Positions 1 to 11,946 of a DNA stretch of 64,000 nt are shown here, in pieces. This stretch comes from Purshia tridentata. Taxonomy: Eukaryota > Streptophyta > Magnoliopsida > Rosales > Rosaceae. A model generated the notes under the pieces. The model saw nothing but the letters and a program-made list of their open reading frames with translations. It was not told where the DNA came from and did no database searches. The position numbers and the translations under genes are program-made. How positions within the stretch are numbered: the stretch's first letter is position 1; each line of letters opens with the position of its first letter. Location of the stretch: NCBI GenBank assembly GCA_003254885.1, contig QANT01002755.1, positions 91,593 to 155,592 of the forward strand, given 5' to 3'.

Positions 1-968
1 AGTTGGTTGGTTATATAAATGCATAAGATCGATCGATTCTCATGCATATAGCATATTAGCAACTATGCAAATGCAAATGCACGTAGATAGGATTACTGTA
101 TAAATCACGGACGTGTTGAGCAATTTAAAGCAAAGCATGTCGTCAAGTGGAGGCAGCAGCTTAATGCTTTATCTAAACTCCAAGGGCTACGACAAACTAA
201 AGCATATGACAGATTGGATCAACAGTACTACACTCGTGAATTCCGACTTCGCAGAGAGACATTATATATTCCCATTTCCATTATTTTTATCAATAAAGTC
301 CCACTATTTAATTTTCATACATCTTTTGTTTTTGGCCATCTAATGCAGAATGTAGTATACCACAAAATGGATTGTTGATCACATGCTTCTTCACGCAACA
401 CGTACATTGGCTAATTTGCCAAAGCCAGTTTCTCAACTACTAATTATTTCAAGTACATCGACGTGTGATCTTAGTCCATCAGCCATGTGGGTACTGGCTA
501 CATGTAAATATGGTCATCACTAGCTGATAAGAAAAAGAAAGTCTGGTCGATGATTCGTAGAGGTGGAGATCAATATATTATCACTATCTAGTACTAGTAG
601 TACTATAATAGAGTACAAATAAGCATTTTAATTCAGTTTATAATAATAAATTGAACATATATTTAATTTCATTTACGAAATGATGTCAAAGTGTTTCATT
701 TAAATATCATTATTCCAAAAAAAATAACATACTAATAGAAGTAAATTTGGTAACATAGCCCTCGCAATAATGTTACCAAATTTAATTCTCATCTTTTATT
801 TACTTATAAATTATAATACTCCAACATTAAACACCAAAGTCACGGAAATAACCATAATCAGCACAATATTCCACTAGTACTACATGCACCTCTCCCACAG
901 TCTGATCAGTACTTCACTTCATCAACTCCAAAGTTCTCTTTCTCCATCAAACCCACCACCAAAACTCC
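1..968. other. intergenic, upstream of the ABCG gene
   Basis: AT-rich DNA with no convincing coding sequence. The open frames here have no recognisable domain and no codon pattern like the neighbouring genes. The last 100 bases before the ATG at 969 are C- and A-rich with little T, as expected of a plant 5' untranslated leader. I could not choose one TATA box with confidence. Confidence 0.6.
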
Positions 969-2786
969 ATGGAAGCAGCAGAAGCATCACCACCACCACT
1001 ATCCAAAACCTATGAATTAACAGCCTCTTTAATCACATACACCAAATCAACCACCACCACAACCACCACCTTTTCCCCATTCAAGCTACTCTTCAAGCCA
1101 TGCACAATCCATTCCCCCATTTACATCCTCCGCGATGTCTCTCTCGCCGCCTACCCCTCTCAAATCCTCGCCATTGTCGGCCCCAGTGGCGCCGGAAAAT
1201 CCACTCTCCTTGACATCTTAGCCGCTCGAACTTCCCCCACAAGCGGCACTCTCCTCCTCAACTCTTCCCCTCTCAACCCCTCCTCATTCCGCAAGCTCTC
1301 CGCCTACGTCCCCCAACACGATGCATGCCTTCCCCTCCTCACCGTCTTCGAAACCTTCTCCTTCGCCGCTCGCCTCCTCATCCCCAATCCCAACACATCA
1401 AACATCAAAACCGTTGTCTCCTCTCTTCTCTCCGAGCTCAGGCTCTCACATCTCGCCAACACCCGACTCGGCCATGGCCTATCGGGTGGCGAACGCAGAC
1501 GTGTTTCGATAGGCCTAAGCCTTCTTCACGACCCAGCTGTGTTACTTCTCGACGAGCCCACTTCGGGTCTTGACAGTACCTCTGCTTTCAAAGTAATACA
1601 GACCCTCAAAACCATCTGCACCTCGCGTCACCGCACTGTGGTTTTGTCCATTCACCAACCGAGCTTTAAAATCCTCTCCACTATTGATAGAATCCTCCTA
1701 CTATCAAAAGGCACAGTTGTCCACCACGGAACCCTTTCTTCTCTCGAAGCATTTCTGCTATCCAATGGCTTCACAGTCCCTCCTCAACTCAATGCCTTAG
1801 AATACACCATGGAAATCCTAAACCGTCTCCATGTGTCAAACCCCATTGCAAGTCCACCCCCTCCACTTCCTCCAACACCCAATTCTCGTTCTGATAACCA
1901 TAATGAGGCAACCCAAGTGGCGATCAGATACAAAACCTCGAGAATCCAAGAGATCTTGGTGCTTTACAGCCGGTTTTGGAAAATCATTTACAGAACCAGA
2001 CAGCTACTTTTAACGAACACCTTGGAGGCACTGCTTGTGGGTCTTGTTTTAGGCACCATTTACATAAACATTGGATTCGACAAGCAAGGAATCGAGAAGA
2101 GGTTCGGTCTCTTCGCCTTCACTCTGACTTTCCTCCTCTCCTCCACTACCGAAACCCTCCCAATCTTCATCAACGAAAGGCCAATCCTCCTACGAGAAAC
2201 CTCAGGTGGGATTTACAGACTCTCCTCCTATCTCATAGCCAACACTTTAGTTTTCTTGCCTTACTTGCTCGCAATTGCGATCATATACTCTGTCTCGGTC
2301 TATTTCTTGGTGGGTCTCTGTTCTTCATGGCAAGCATTCGCTTACTTCGTTCTGGTCATCTGGGTCATAGTTCTAATGGCCAACTCGTTCGTTCTCTTCT
2401 TGAGTTCTCTGGCACCAAACTATATCGCCGGGACTTCTCTCGTGACGATTCTTTTAGGGGGTTTCTTTCTCTTCTCCGGCTACTTCATCTCCAAAGACAA
2501 CATGCCCAAGTACTGGTTGTTCATGCACTTCTTTTCAATGTACAAGTATGGTCTGGACGCGCTTCTAATCAACGAGTATGGTTGCCTCATGTCAAGGTGT
2601 TTGATATGGTACGACGATCAGAATATTAAAGAGTGCATGGTGACGGGAGGCGATGTGTTGGAGAAGAGAGGGCTTCATGAGAGGCAGAGGTGGATCAACG
2701 TTTACATCTTGATTGCCTTCTTTGTTTTCTATCGCGTGCTCTGTTTGATGGTTTTGATCAGAAGGGTTTCAAGATCAAAGAAGTAG
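969..2786 (+). CDS. ABCG8: ABC transporter G family half transporter, ABCG8/ABCG4-like
   Basis: A single-exon gene for a 605-residue half-size ABC transporter of the WBC/ABCG type: nucleotide-binding domain first, then an ABC2-type membrane domain. Visible motifs are Walker A GPSGAGKST (71-79), Q-loop glutamine in PQHD (about 116), signature LSGGERRR (171-178), Walker B LLLDEP (192-197), D-loop SGLDS (199-203) and the H-loop histidine in SIHQPS (229). Residues from about 335 to the end hold six hydrophobic segments with the usual large loop before the last one. Length and lack of introns fit the Arabidopsis ABCG4/ABCG8 clade. It would work as a dimer in the plasma membrane. The substrate is unknown; relatives have been linked to cytokinin or cuticular precursors, which I cannot judge here. 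The ATG at 969 has a good plant context (G at +4). The next gene is the unrelated UGT88 pair on the other strand. Confidence 0.93.
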   Translation: MEAAEASPPPLSKTYELTASLITYTKSTTTTTTTFSPFKLLFKPCTIHSPIYILRDVSLAAYPSQILAIVGPSGAGKSTLLDILAARTSPTSGTLLLNSSPLNPSSFRKLSAYVPQHDACLPLLTVFETFSFAARLLIPNPNTSNIKTVVSSLLSELRLSHLANTRLGHGLSGGERRRVSIGLSLLHDPAVLLLDEPTSGLDSTSAFKVIQTLKTICTSRHRTVVLSIHQPSFKILSTIDRILLLSKGTVVHHGTLSSLEAFLLSNGFTVPPQLNALEYTMEILNRLHVSNPIASPPPPLPPTPNSRSDNHNEATQVAIRYKTSRIQEILVLYSRFWKIIYRTRQLLLTNTLEALLVGLVLGTIYINIGFDKQGIEKRFGLFAFTLTFLLSSTTETLPIFINERPILLRETSGGIYRLSSYLIANTLVFLPYLLAIAIIYSVSVYFLVGLCSSWQAFAYFVLVIWVIVLMANSFVLFLSSLAPNYIAGTSLVTILLGGFFLFSGYFISKDNMPKYWLFMHFFSMYKYGLDALLINEYGCLMSRCLIWYDDQNIKECMVTGGDVLEKRGLHERQRWINVYILIAFFVFYRVLCLMVLIRRVSRSKK

Positions 2787-5066
2787 TGAAGGGCAAACCT
2801 GCTGCTCATCGATTGAACAGATCGATAATTGACAATTGTATAAATAAAAACTGTATTAATTGTGTTCCAGTCTTGCTCTATATACTGTTCATTTTTATTA
2901 ATTTGCTTTGCTTTTTCATCAGAAACTGAAGCTAGCTAGTTATCTCCTGTAATATACATGCATGGCCAAAAAGATAATAGTTCCGTAATTGTCTTCATAT
3001 TGTATATGTTGATCATTGTTTGTGTACGTATTAATTCTCTCTTTCTTGTTGAAAATGAAACCTCGGTCAATTTGTTCAATATTTTTGCATCTCCGATGCC
3101 CATGTTAAAGCAAAAACTAAAGTGAAGAACACGTACATGAAATTGGATAGAATTATAGAATTAAACCTATCATTGTCAGGATTGTTTGAATTATTTGAAT
3201 TATTTGGGCTAACACATGCGAAAAGTTAAATTGGTAGATAGTGATTGGGCAGGGTGTGGATAGAACAATTTGGGACCCATAATAATTTGTGTCACGGGTC
3301 CCTTCAGCAAATGAATCAATGGGCAGAGGGAGTTTTGTAGGGGAAGAATCCAAAGTCTGTGATCAGCTTTTTATACTAGTTATTCAAATCGAGAGAGCTT
3401 TGTCTGGTAGTGGTGAAGTTTAAGAAGTTGACATGCAAAAGCAAAATAGACAGCAACACTTTTTTTTGTTTTTTAGCTTTTCTTGAATCAGCGCCATCTT
3501 CACGGGTCGTTCTTCATCGTTTGTTATTGTTACCCGTGAACTCATTCTTCGCCTCCCTAGTCCCACCCTTCCATGCACACAACACTAATAACTACCCAAC
3601 TACAAACATGTGGAATATTAACCCACGGATCAGCTAAGGAAAACGACGTGCCGTTTTACATTGAAACCTGAAGATTGTCTTATAATGTGGGCTGGGGTCC
3701 TCACATAACTCTCTAGGCTCAATCAATCAACAGGAAATTGTCGTAGGCCACCTCATCGACATCCCACGTTTCAAAAATGTACCAAAAGTGGATTGAGATA
3801 TGCAAATGTTTTTGTGCTGTTTTTCTCTTTTTTACCCCCTCTGATTTGACTGAGTGAGTGAATGGTGTATGCCATGGTAGTAAGTAGAGCCGTAGAGAAG
3901 TTATCAAAGGGAAAACAAAAGCCACTTTTAGTTTTATTACCATGCTCAATTTCAACCCAAAAAAAGCCAATATACCTTGTCGTTTTCACGACTGTCCAAC
4001 TAAATCAAAATCAACTAATATGAGGCTGGGCTCCATACAACGTGCTTTGGTCCATTACATTATTGGGCCCTGATTTCTAAGTCTATATATTGTTTACAGT
4101 GGGTTCCATAGGTTTCTTCTTCCTGGCTTTTCCCTCAAATTTTATATTGAGAATATCAGTTACTTTGTACCTCACTACCTCTGAGCAAAAATTTATTGAA
4201 TTTTATACAATAAATTATTGCGTACTGTTTTTTTATAAGAGAGAGATAGAGAGGAGAGTTAGAAATTGAGGGGAGGAGATCTCATGTCCCCAATATATTG
4301 TCCCACCCGAATTTGAGATTTATTCCAACATTAAAAAGAAAAATACTACTATAACTAGTTAATAATCTAGTTATTAATGGGTAATGTTAATTGCGCCAAA
4401 TTTTTTACACCATATTAATGTTACTAATATTACTAGGACTACACATATAGGTAAAACAAAAAAATTTTTGTTAGGTGGTTAAGGGATTGCATGCATTTTG
4501 ACTAATCTCTTTCTTAATTCAGTCAAATGCATACTATCTAAGTTGGGATTAGAAAATTCACGAGAGATAAATCTCTCATAATCTAGCCTTATGAAGAATG
4601 AAACTAGTGACCATTAGAGAGCAAATCCAAATTCTGACAAACTAAACTAGTCCATTGGGTTTAGATAAAAATACTTTTATGCTAAAGTTTGCATATGTAA
4701 TAAGATTTACGTAGTATAAGAAGTTTGCACATATAATACGAAGTATATATGTTGTACGTGGGGAATCGGGCATTACTATTAAATCATATAATTCTTGCAC
4801 ATTACAATTAATTAGATCATTTATTCATGAAGCTAAAATATGAAGTTATATTGTGAAACTACATGGTGAACAGCTTGCATGAAAAACCATAACATCCCTA
4901 ATACTAGAGCGTGGAAAAAACATATTATGATCCATCAATTTATGAAGTTCACTTTATTATCTTCCTGACTGTTTTAGATACCAATGAAGCTAGCCACATA
5001 CTATAGTGATGGTGATTGAGTGAGTTGATGATAATGAATCTAGCCACATACATCGAACTCATGTTC
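2787..5066. other. intergenic between ABCG and the UGT88 pseudogene
   Basis: About 2.3 kb of AT-rich DNA. It should hold the ABCG 3' untranslated region at the left and the 3' flank of the minus-strand glycosyltransferase remnant at the right. No protein domain can be seen in any frame. There is a small imperfect palindrome at 3,640-3,657 (AAAACG, spacer, CGTTTT). Confidence 0.5.
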
Positions 5067-5364
5067 TCATGTTTGCTTCCACAACTCAACCAACTTATCC
5101 AACGCAGTGATGGAAGATCCACTGTCTTCCTTAGCCGCGACGGCTCCATTTTTGAATTCCAGAACCCTCTTTTTCACTTCTGCTCCTCTCTCTGATTCCA
5201 TTAACTCTCTCACTCGCTTCTCCAACTCGTCCGCGCTCACAAACCCGTCTTCCGACTCGTTCACCGCCACAGCCGCCTTCAACTCCTCCACCAGAACCAC
5301 CCTACTCAGCTTCTGCTCCGCGTATAAAGGCCACGCCACCATCGGCACCCCGGCACACACCGAT

Positions 5365-5400
<36 letters not shown>

Positions 5401-6451
5401 CCACCCACCGACTCGCGACGGAGCACATCTACCTGTGGGGCCCACTGACTCACCACAAGCCCCTTAGCCTTTGTCCTTGCCAAGAAACCGTTTGGCAGTA
5501 TTTCCTCCAAAGTCGGCACTGATTGGTTCTCTTCTGGCTCTTCATCTCTTGGAGGATTCCGTACAACCCACAAAAATCTTTGCCCACTCCGCTTCAAACC
5601 CAGAGCCATTGCGCTCAACTGCTCAGCCGAAAACACGCCCATGCTTCCGAAACACAAGAACAAAACGCTGCTTTTCGGCTGATTGTCAAGTCAACTCAAG
5701 CACTCATGCCGATTACCATTTTTGGCAGAATTAACCAACGGTCCGACGGCGAAAATCTGAGGAGTGGGCTGATTAGTCAAAACCAGTCCATCCCGTAACG
5801 CTTTGAGAGCTCTTGATTCCAGCAATTCGAACGTGTTTAGAATAATGCCATCCGATTTGGCCATGTGGGTTGCGGTGTCTACGAAGCTCTTGTAGACCCT
5901 AGCGGTGCGGTCGAACAATATCTTCGGCACGGCCGGAACTGGAATCGGCGGTAGACCGGAGATGGTAATGGGGACGTCACCGAAATCGGACAAATGGTTG
6001 GTGGTCCGGTGAATGATGGGCACGTTTAGTAGCACGCCAAGACTGCTTCCGGCTGAAGTGTAGAAGTATCGCAGAAGATGTCGATGATGAAGGCTGTGAG
6101 GTTGGAGGTTTTGGAGAGGGTTTGGAGGGCGTTGTGGATGTTGGGGATGTAGAGACGCGCGAGCTCGAAGGAGAGGTTGAGGGGGTCGAGGTCGGGGAGG
6201 GAGGGAATGGTGGGGAGATGGTGGAAGGTGATGGAAGGGTTTGCCGCAGAGACGTTGGCGATGTAGGCTGAGAGCTGAGTGGTGGAGTTGGAGACTAGTT
6301 TGGCGGTGGAGGCGGTGGTTATTGGGGCGGTGGAGATGATGATTGTGATGGAGAATGTGGGGTGGTGAGTGAGTATGAGCTTGCCCAACTCTACCATGGC
6401 GATTAGGTGGCCCATTCCTGGGAATGGATACAAAGCTATAGCATCCGCCAT
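5067..6451 (-). pseudogene. UGT88-type UDP-glycosyltransferase, broken copy
   Basis: Homologous over its whole length to the intact gene 2 kb away at 8386-9804 and in the same orientation, so a tandem duplicate. The N-terminal part starts at the ATG at 6451 and keeps the catalytic-histidine motif (PFPGMGH) and the IIDIF segment with the expected aspartate. About 6,060-6,085 the frame then breaks: a stretch of roughly 15 codons seen in the intact copy ([10 protein letters not shown]) is missing and the downstream half is out of frame. A second lesion is an in-frame TGA at 5691-5693, where the intact copy has tryptophan in [10 protein letters not shown]. Downstream of it the frame is open to the natural end and holds a good PSPG box (WAPQ...HCGWNS...YAEQ), ending in Q as in glucose-preferring enzymes. 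The lesions look young, because the rest is free of stops. Sequencing error is possible but unlikely for both. Confidence 0.88.
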
Positions 6452-8385
6452 TTCTTCAGACAAAACTATAGAAATGGATATATTTCTTAGTTGTAATTAG
6501 TAACTTAGTACGAAGATTATGGTTTTTGGAAGACGCTTTATAAAGGAGGTACACTTGTCAGCCATTAAAAACATGCAACAACTTCCACAAGACTCTGACT
6601 CCATGTACAACTCCCACGAGACTCCATATATATACAACTCTATCACACATTGAAAATATTCCCGGCACCATTATTCAACTACCAAATGAAAATTAATACC
6701 AATTGCATTTTTATGAAACTAATTGTGAGATTTATCATAGTTAATAGTCATCAACTATAATAGTAATTCAATATCTTGTTGATCTTCTAAATGATCTTTT
6801 TCAATTATATCTTGTCCGAATTGACTTGCAAGAAAAATAAAACATATGACAAGTTGTGGGGACAAAATTGAGGGATCGAGTTGGACTTGCCGTTAACGTC
6901 ATACTCATACGTACTTCGTCCAATTCCAAAGTTCCGACTTTGATAGCTCCACTATCTTATCCAACTCAAATCTAATGGTCTAAATTTGTTATCTTCTCCG
7001 CATTAAAAATTTGCAACTCACGTCTTAAATCACAAAAAAAAAAAAATCTGAACATAAATTCTTCTCTCATGTATTGCTCCACATTTGAATATTCTCTTAA
7101 AGAATCCAACACATACACAAAATTGGGACAAAATTGGGAGGCTGATTTAAGTTTCTAGAAATGGGGTTATCCTTAATCAGTTTTCATATATAATTCCGAA
7201 GTCAAAGGCTGACCTTGAGGCTTTGTGAAGTGCACGAGAAAAACAAGTGCACAAATTGAAACAACGTTATTGTTCATGATGGCACTTCCCACCCATATGT
7301 GTCCTGCTGCTTGCGCAACGCCATAAATTGCCTTCCTGTTCATTCAATTGTCACCCTCCTTTCTCCCCATTTAATGAGGACACTCTATCACAAATATATT
7401 AATTTTTTGTATAATTTTAAACGAAATTATATTTATCTTTTCAAAAGTTTATGTGACAAATATATTATTAAATGTATTAAATAATTTTATATGTCATGCC
7501 ACAATTAATTAGGACACCAATAATTACTTCAATTATAATCGGACATATATATACTTACCCATTACGTGTTTCGGCATGTAAATGGATCAAGTGGGAGTGG
7601 CCCAAGCCTAAATTCAAGTTTGAAATCGATGGGCAAAGCCATGGTACTCTTTAAATATCTTGGGTCGAATCAGGTCGGAGCAAAAAGAAAAGAGGAAGGT
7701 CCAAAGCCCGGTCCATTAGCAATTTGGTCGGGCTTCTGATGCAATTAGGGCTTGGTATTATACCAAGCCTTATCTTTGCCTTATTTTGTCAAAAATTAAT
7801 ACTTTAAATTCTAAAAGATACAATGTCAAAAGTAAAAAATTAAAGATATAGTGAAATTCACCGATAATTATTTTACCTGTTTTTAAATTAATAATTAAAA
7901 GATACCATGTCAAAATAATGTCTTTAGTGAAATTCGCCAATAATTATTTGATCTTGAGCAGTCTACTTTTCGTTGAAGTAAGTTCTGAACAAATTAAAAA
8001 ACTACAGTTGATTCAAAGAAAAGTAAGGTAAAATTTATAGTAGAATCATATCCTAATCATACGTATTGGGTCAGTCGGTTTCCATTTGTTTATATAGGGG
8101 TCAACACATGTCATGATGACAATGATATGAAGCATAGTAATTTTAATTGTAAGAATGAAGATACTGTTTCTGACTCGGACAACCAAAATTAGTCTCCTTT
8201 TCGTTCTGTTTTTTTCTGTTAAATTTACGTTATCTTTATCTTTTGTGACTTTGGGAGTACAAAAGTTTCCTCGTGTATCACACATATCACACGCACAAAG
8301 TAATATGAAACATTGAAACCTTCAAATGACACAGAATTACAATACAAAGTAATACACCTAGTTGTAGACTTGTAGTCAACTCAAC
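6452..8385. other. intergenic between the two UGT88 copies
   Basis: AT-rich DNA that should contain the former promoter of the broken copy and the 3' end of the intact one. It holds an imperfect direct duplication of about 70 bp (near 7,805-7,880 and 7,889-7,955) sharing AAAAGATAC, ATGTCAAAA and GTGAAATTC. No coding evidence. Confidence 0.5.
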
Positions 8386-9804
8386 TCAGTCTTGGTTCCA
8401 TGACTCAACGAGTTTAGTAAATGCAACCCGAGACGACCCGCCCTCACTCAATGCAGCATTTGCTTCACTATTCAAAGCCTGGGTACGCTTTCTGATGGAG
8501 TCACCTTCCTTTGAGTCCATCAACTCATTAACTCGCTTCTCCACCTCGGCGGCACTCACAAACCCGTCTTTGGACTCGTTCATGGGCAAAGCAATCTTAA
8601 TTTCATCCACCAACACCACCCGATTCAATCTTTGCTCCGCATAGAGCGGCCAAGCCACCAGGGGCACCCCAGCACATACCGCCTCCAACACCGAGTTCCA
8701 CCCGCAGTGACTCACAAATCCACCAACCGAGTCATGATTCAACACCGCCACTTGCGGGGCCCATGACTTCACTACCAGACCCCTATCTTTTGTCCGATCC
8801 AAAAACCCGTCCGGAAGCAGAGACTCCAAATCCGGGTCGGGTTGGGCCGTAATGTCCACACTTTGGTTTTGGGAAGGTGGATTACGCACCACCCACAAGA
8901 ACCTTCGGCCACTCCTCTCCAAACCCACAGCTATTTCCTTCAACTGCTCCATTGAAAACAATCCCAAACTCCCAAAACAGAGAAACACCACGCTTCCACT
9001 GGGTTGTGAATCCAGCCATCTCAAACACTCGGGCACATCACCGCCAGCTTTTTTATTGGGGAAAACGATTAACGGTCCTATGCAGTAGATGGGGGGTGTG
9101 GGAATTTCAGGCACGCATAGTCCATCTGATATTGCTCTGATAGCTCTGGGCTCGAGCGATTCGAACGTGTTCACGATAACCCCAGCCGATTTGGTCAATT
9201 GGGTTGAGTTATATAAGAAGCATTCATAAGCCTTATCCTTGCGATCGAGAAATGGTTTTGGCATATCTGAGGAAGGCATTGGTGGGACTCCAGGAATGTC
9301 GAGAATGGTGTGAAGATCTTTGAAGCTCTTTTGGGTGTTTTTGTGCAGAGTTGGGAGGTAAAGAAAGGAAGCGAGGCAGGCTGCACCGGATGTGAAGAAG
9401 AAGTAGCCGGGGATTTTGAGCTCAGTAGCAACAGAAAGCGTGAGACCACCGAAGAAATCCATGATAAGAGCTTTAACGGTGAAATTCTGGGAGATGGAAA
9501 GGAGAGCATGGCGGACGGTGGGGATGTTGAGGCGGAGGACTTCGAAGGTGAGGGTTTCATGGTTGGGGGAGGAGGTGGTGGAGGAGTCGAGAGAGATAGC
9601 AGGGAGGTTGTGGAAGATGATGGAGGGTGTGTTGGCGGAAACGGTGGAAATATATGAGGTGGTGTCATGGGCTCGGTAGGGTGGGGTTGCGATGAGGATA
9701 TGGATGGAGAGTGAAGGATGGTGAGTAAGTATGAGCTTGCCAAGCTCTACCATGGAGATCAAGTGGCCTATAGCTGGTGATGGGTATAAAACTATAGCCT
9801 CCAT
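8386..9804 (-). CDS. UDP-glycosyltransferase, UGT88 family (flavonoid/phenolic O-glucosyltransferase type)
   Basis: An intronless 472-residue family 1 glycosyltransferase that would transfer a sugar, probably glucose, from UDP-sugar to a small phenolic acceptor in the cytosol. His14 (in PSPAIGH) and Asp116 (in LIMDFFG) make the usual catalytic dyad. The 44-residue PSPG donor-binding box runs from Trp348 to Gln391 (WAPQ...HCGWNS...YAEQ), and the closing Q is typical of glucose users. Wording such as [16 protein letters not shown] is characteristic of UGT88, the family of UGT88A1, isoflavone 7-O- and chalcone/phloretin glucosyltransferases. The acceptor cannot be read from sequence. I start at the ATG at 9804: the open frame runs 27 codons further upstream, but only from a TTG, and that part has no family similarity. 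The broken tandem copy lies downstream on the same strand. Confidence 0.93.
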   Translation of the reverse strand: MEAIVLYPSPAIGHLISMVELGKLILTHHPSLSIHILIATPPYRAHDTTSYISTVSANTPSIIFHNLPAISLDSSTTSSPNHETLTFEVLRLNIPTVRHALLSISQNFTVKALIMDFFGGLTLSVATELKIPGYFFFTSGAACLASFLYLPTLHKNTQKSFKDLHTILDIPGVPPMPSSDMPKPFLDRKDKAYECFLYNSTQLTKSAGVIVNTFESLEPRAIRAISDGLCVPEIPTPPIYCIGPLIVFPNKKAGGDVPECLRWLDSQPSGSVVFLCFGSLGLFSMEQLKEIAVGLERSGRRFLWVVRNPPSQNQSVDITAQPDPDLESLLPDGFLDRTKDRGLVVKSWAPQVAVLNHDSVGGFVSHCGWNSVLEAVCAGVPLVAWPLYAEQRLNRVVLVDEIKIALPMNESKDGFVSAAEVEKRVNELMDSKEGDSIRKRTQALNSEANAALSEGGSSRVAFTKLVESWNQD

Positions 9805-9951
9805 TACTCTCTCTCTCCGATTTAGTTCTGTGTTTTTAGCCGTCTCTTTGGGTTTGCTCGCATCTGCTGATTCTGCTCTGTACAATAATATATATCATTT
9901 CGCTATCGCTGCCCACAACCCTCTCTCCAGAATTGCGTTCGTGTGTGGCTT

Positions 9952-9957
9952 CACGTG
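9952..9957. promoter_or_regulatory. G-box (CACGTG) upstream of the intact UGT88 gene
   Basis: A perfect palindromic CACGTG about 150 bases upstream of the chosen ATG (9804), within the likely proximal promoter. G-boxes bind bZIP and bHLH factors and are common in light- or stress-regulated phenylpropanoid genes. One hexamer is weak evidence. Confidence 0.35.
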
Positions 9958-10686
9958 GGTGGGCCCACTAGGTCATTACAAGACTTCCATTACACTTGTT
10001 TTTCCAACTTACTTTTCGGTTTTAACTTGTTATGCCCATGCCATCATGATTTTTTTTCAGCATTTGGGAGACCGGTCTTCTGTGGTGGCTGTAATCAATT
10101 GGGCCCTACAACCATGAACATAGTATTCGTTGCTAGATTCATGATATTAATCAAGTTTATATGACAGTAGTCTTACAATTTTTTATTTTTTATTTTTACC
10201 CCAAGGGCAATTATCTTATAAAGTTATGAATACAGCCACCGGATCTTAATTTGTTATTGAGTTCCAAGACGTCTAAATACTTGTTGATAAAACTTTAGCA
10301 ACAAAGAAGAAAGAAATCCAAAACGTATCATACAACCTCTAATCACATAAACAGTATCGTCACAGTTCCGCAGCTTCTACAAAGACAAAAGTCACAAAAC
10401 ATTGTTTCTTGCGACAATTTAACGAACATGACATCTGATAAAATCAATCAAGAAACTATACGAAACTCTTAAATTCATGTTGTGGACAATATCCACTTAT
10501 GTAATTCAATAACCAGCACCCGAACCAAAATGCCCATCTGCTTCAGGCCAGGGTAAAGAGTGAATAGTGCCAAAAGAAGCTGAGACATAATTCATTATAA
10601 TGCAACTCCCCTTTCCTTTCTTTCTATGCACTTTCACAAAATAAACAAACAAGTAGATAATGAAGGCTGAGTGTTTCCTTGAGCTT
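9958..10686. other. UGT88 upstream region and BET5 3' flank
   Basis: About 730 bases with no gene. The right part should be the 3' untranslated region of the minus-strand BET5 gene, whose stop codon ends at 10,687. Nothing else is recognisable. Confidence 0.45.
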
Positions 10687-11946
10687 CTACGAAATGCTCC
10701 TAACATATTGGTCAAGAGTTGTATTGAATAGCTCAGACCTACAAAGAAAAATTGCTTAGGAATTCAATAACTTTTTTCATTTGTGTGAAACCTTACAAAC
10801 ATTGAAATTACATTTTAAAAGGAATAACATTTCCAGGAAAATGTCCTAATGGTTTGAGGAAAACAAAAAGTTACTTCCAGTAATATGACATCATCAAGTA
10901 TCTGAGCCTTGATGATACTTCCATTGAAATAGAGTTGCCGTCTAGACATTACAATGGTAAATTGGAAACTACAGACAATTCCCTCTTGGGCTACTAGAAT
11001 CCACCTCAGAATCTATAGGCATGAATTAAGTTGATTACACTACAACTTTCATAAAGACTTGGGGTTTGGAGTTCATATTTTCCTTGACAATAAATTTATA
11101 ATAGTATAGCAGCATGATACTCTTTTTCCCTTAGGTGAAGCGAAAGAAACGGTAAAATAGAGGATAATAAAAAATAAAAAAAAGGCTATTTATGATGCAT
11201 TGGATGAAATCTACTCTGCTTAATCAATTACCTGATTGGAGTTCCAGGAGAATACAGCGGGTTCTTGACAACATACTCGACGTACAAGTTGTAAATGTAC
11301 TTCAAAGATTCGCGTAAGTCACCAGTCCTGGGATGAGTCACCAAGATAATCTGCACAAACAAGTCTTAAGAATTGCATAGAAAACAAACCCTACCAACCC
11401 AAAATCAGCTAATCAAGTGACTGCCCATTTAGAAGAAATTATAAATGAATCACTCTTGCCAATCAAAAGCACAATTCTAGATCTGAGATTCTGAATGGCA
11501 ATTACTTAAAAGAAGAGAAGCTAACCTTTATACCAGAGGGGCTCTCCATGAAACTAAGCTTATACGTATTGGTTCGGAAGCTGTGAAAGGAACAGCCTTG
11601 ACCAGGCAGCTGAGGCACCCCAAGGTTCCTCTTCTCCACACTGCACCCAACAAACCCCATCAAATTAGGGAATTAGGAAATGAGCAAATAATGATGAGAT
11701 GAAAGGAGATGGAATTACGTACGTGGTGGGGTCCATCTTGGCAGTCAAGGACTTGAGGGAGAAGAGCAAACCGAACATGAGCTTGTGGTCTTGGTGGGGG
11801 TTGAGAGTGTGGAGAGGTCGATTCCATTCTCTGTAGAGCAAGCACACGCCGTTCCGGTCGAAGACGTACATCATATGCCCGTTGTTCCCTGTCGCCGTTG
11901 CCGCCGGCAGCGATGGGCTTATCTCTGTTCCCCCGAAGAATTGCAT
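10687..11946 (-). CDS. BET5: TRAPP complex subunit BET5/TRAPPC1
   Basis: Four exons on the minus strand: 11,723-11,946, 11,526-11,640, 11,232-11,350 and 10,687-10,738. All introns have GT-AG ends and the phases match, giving 169 residues. The protein is the small longin-fold TRAPP subunit Bet5/TRAPPC1, a core member of the TRAPP complexes that act as exchange factors for Rab GTPases in ER-Golgi and Golgi traffic. Family hallmarks are the start MQFFGG, the strand MYVFDRNGVCLLYREW, the helix HKLMFGLLFSLKSL, then CSFHSFRTNTYKL, SLKYIYNLYVEYVVKNPL and the C-terminal LDQYVRSIS. Length equals the usual plant protein. I chose the ATG at 11,946 because the family begins MQFFGG; the open frame extends 12 codons upstream without similarity. 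The last exon is very short (52 bases). Confidence 0.94.

Noticed and set aside
113-343. Possible small protein upstream of ABCG
   Set aside because: No domain, no supported start, and AT-rich intergenic composition.
8046-8285. 79-codon minus-strand frame after UGT88
   Set aside because: No homology and no link to the upstream gene; 3' flank composition.
9195-9743. 182-codon minus-strand frame inside UGT88
   Set aside because: Out of frame with the clear glycosyltransferase; Ser/Pro/Thr-rich shadow.
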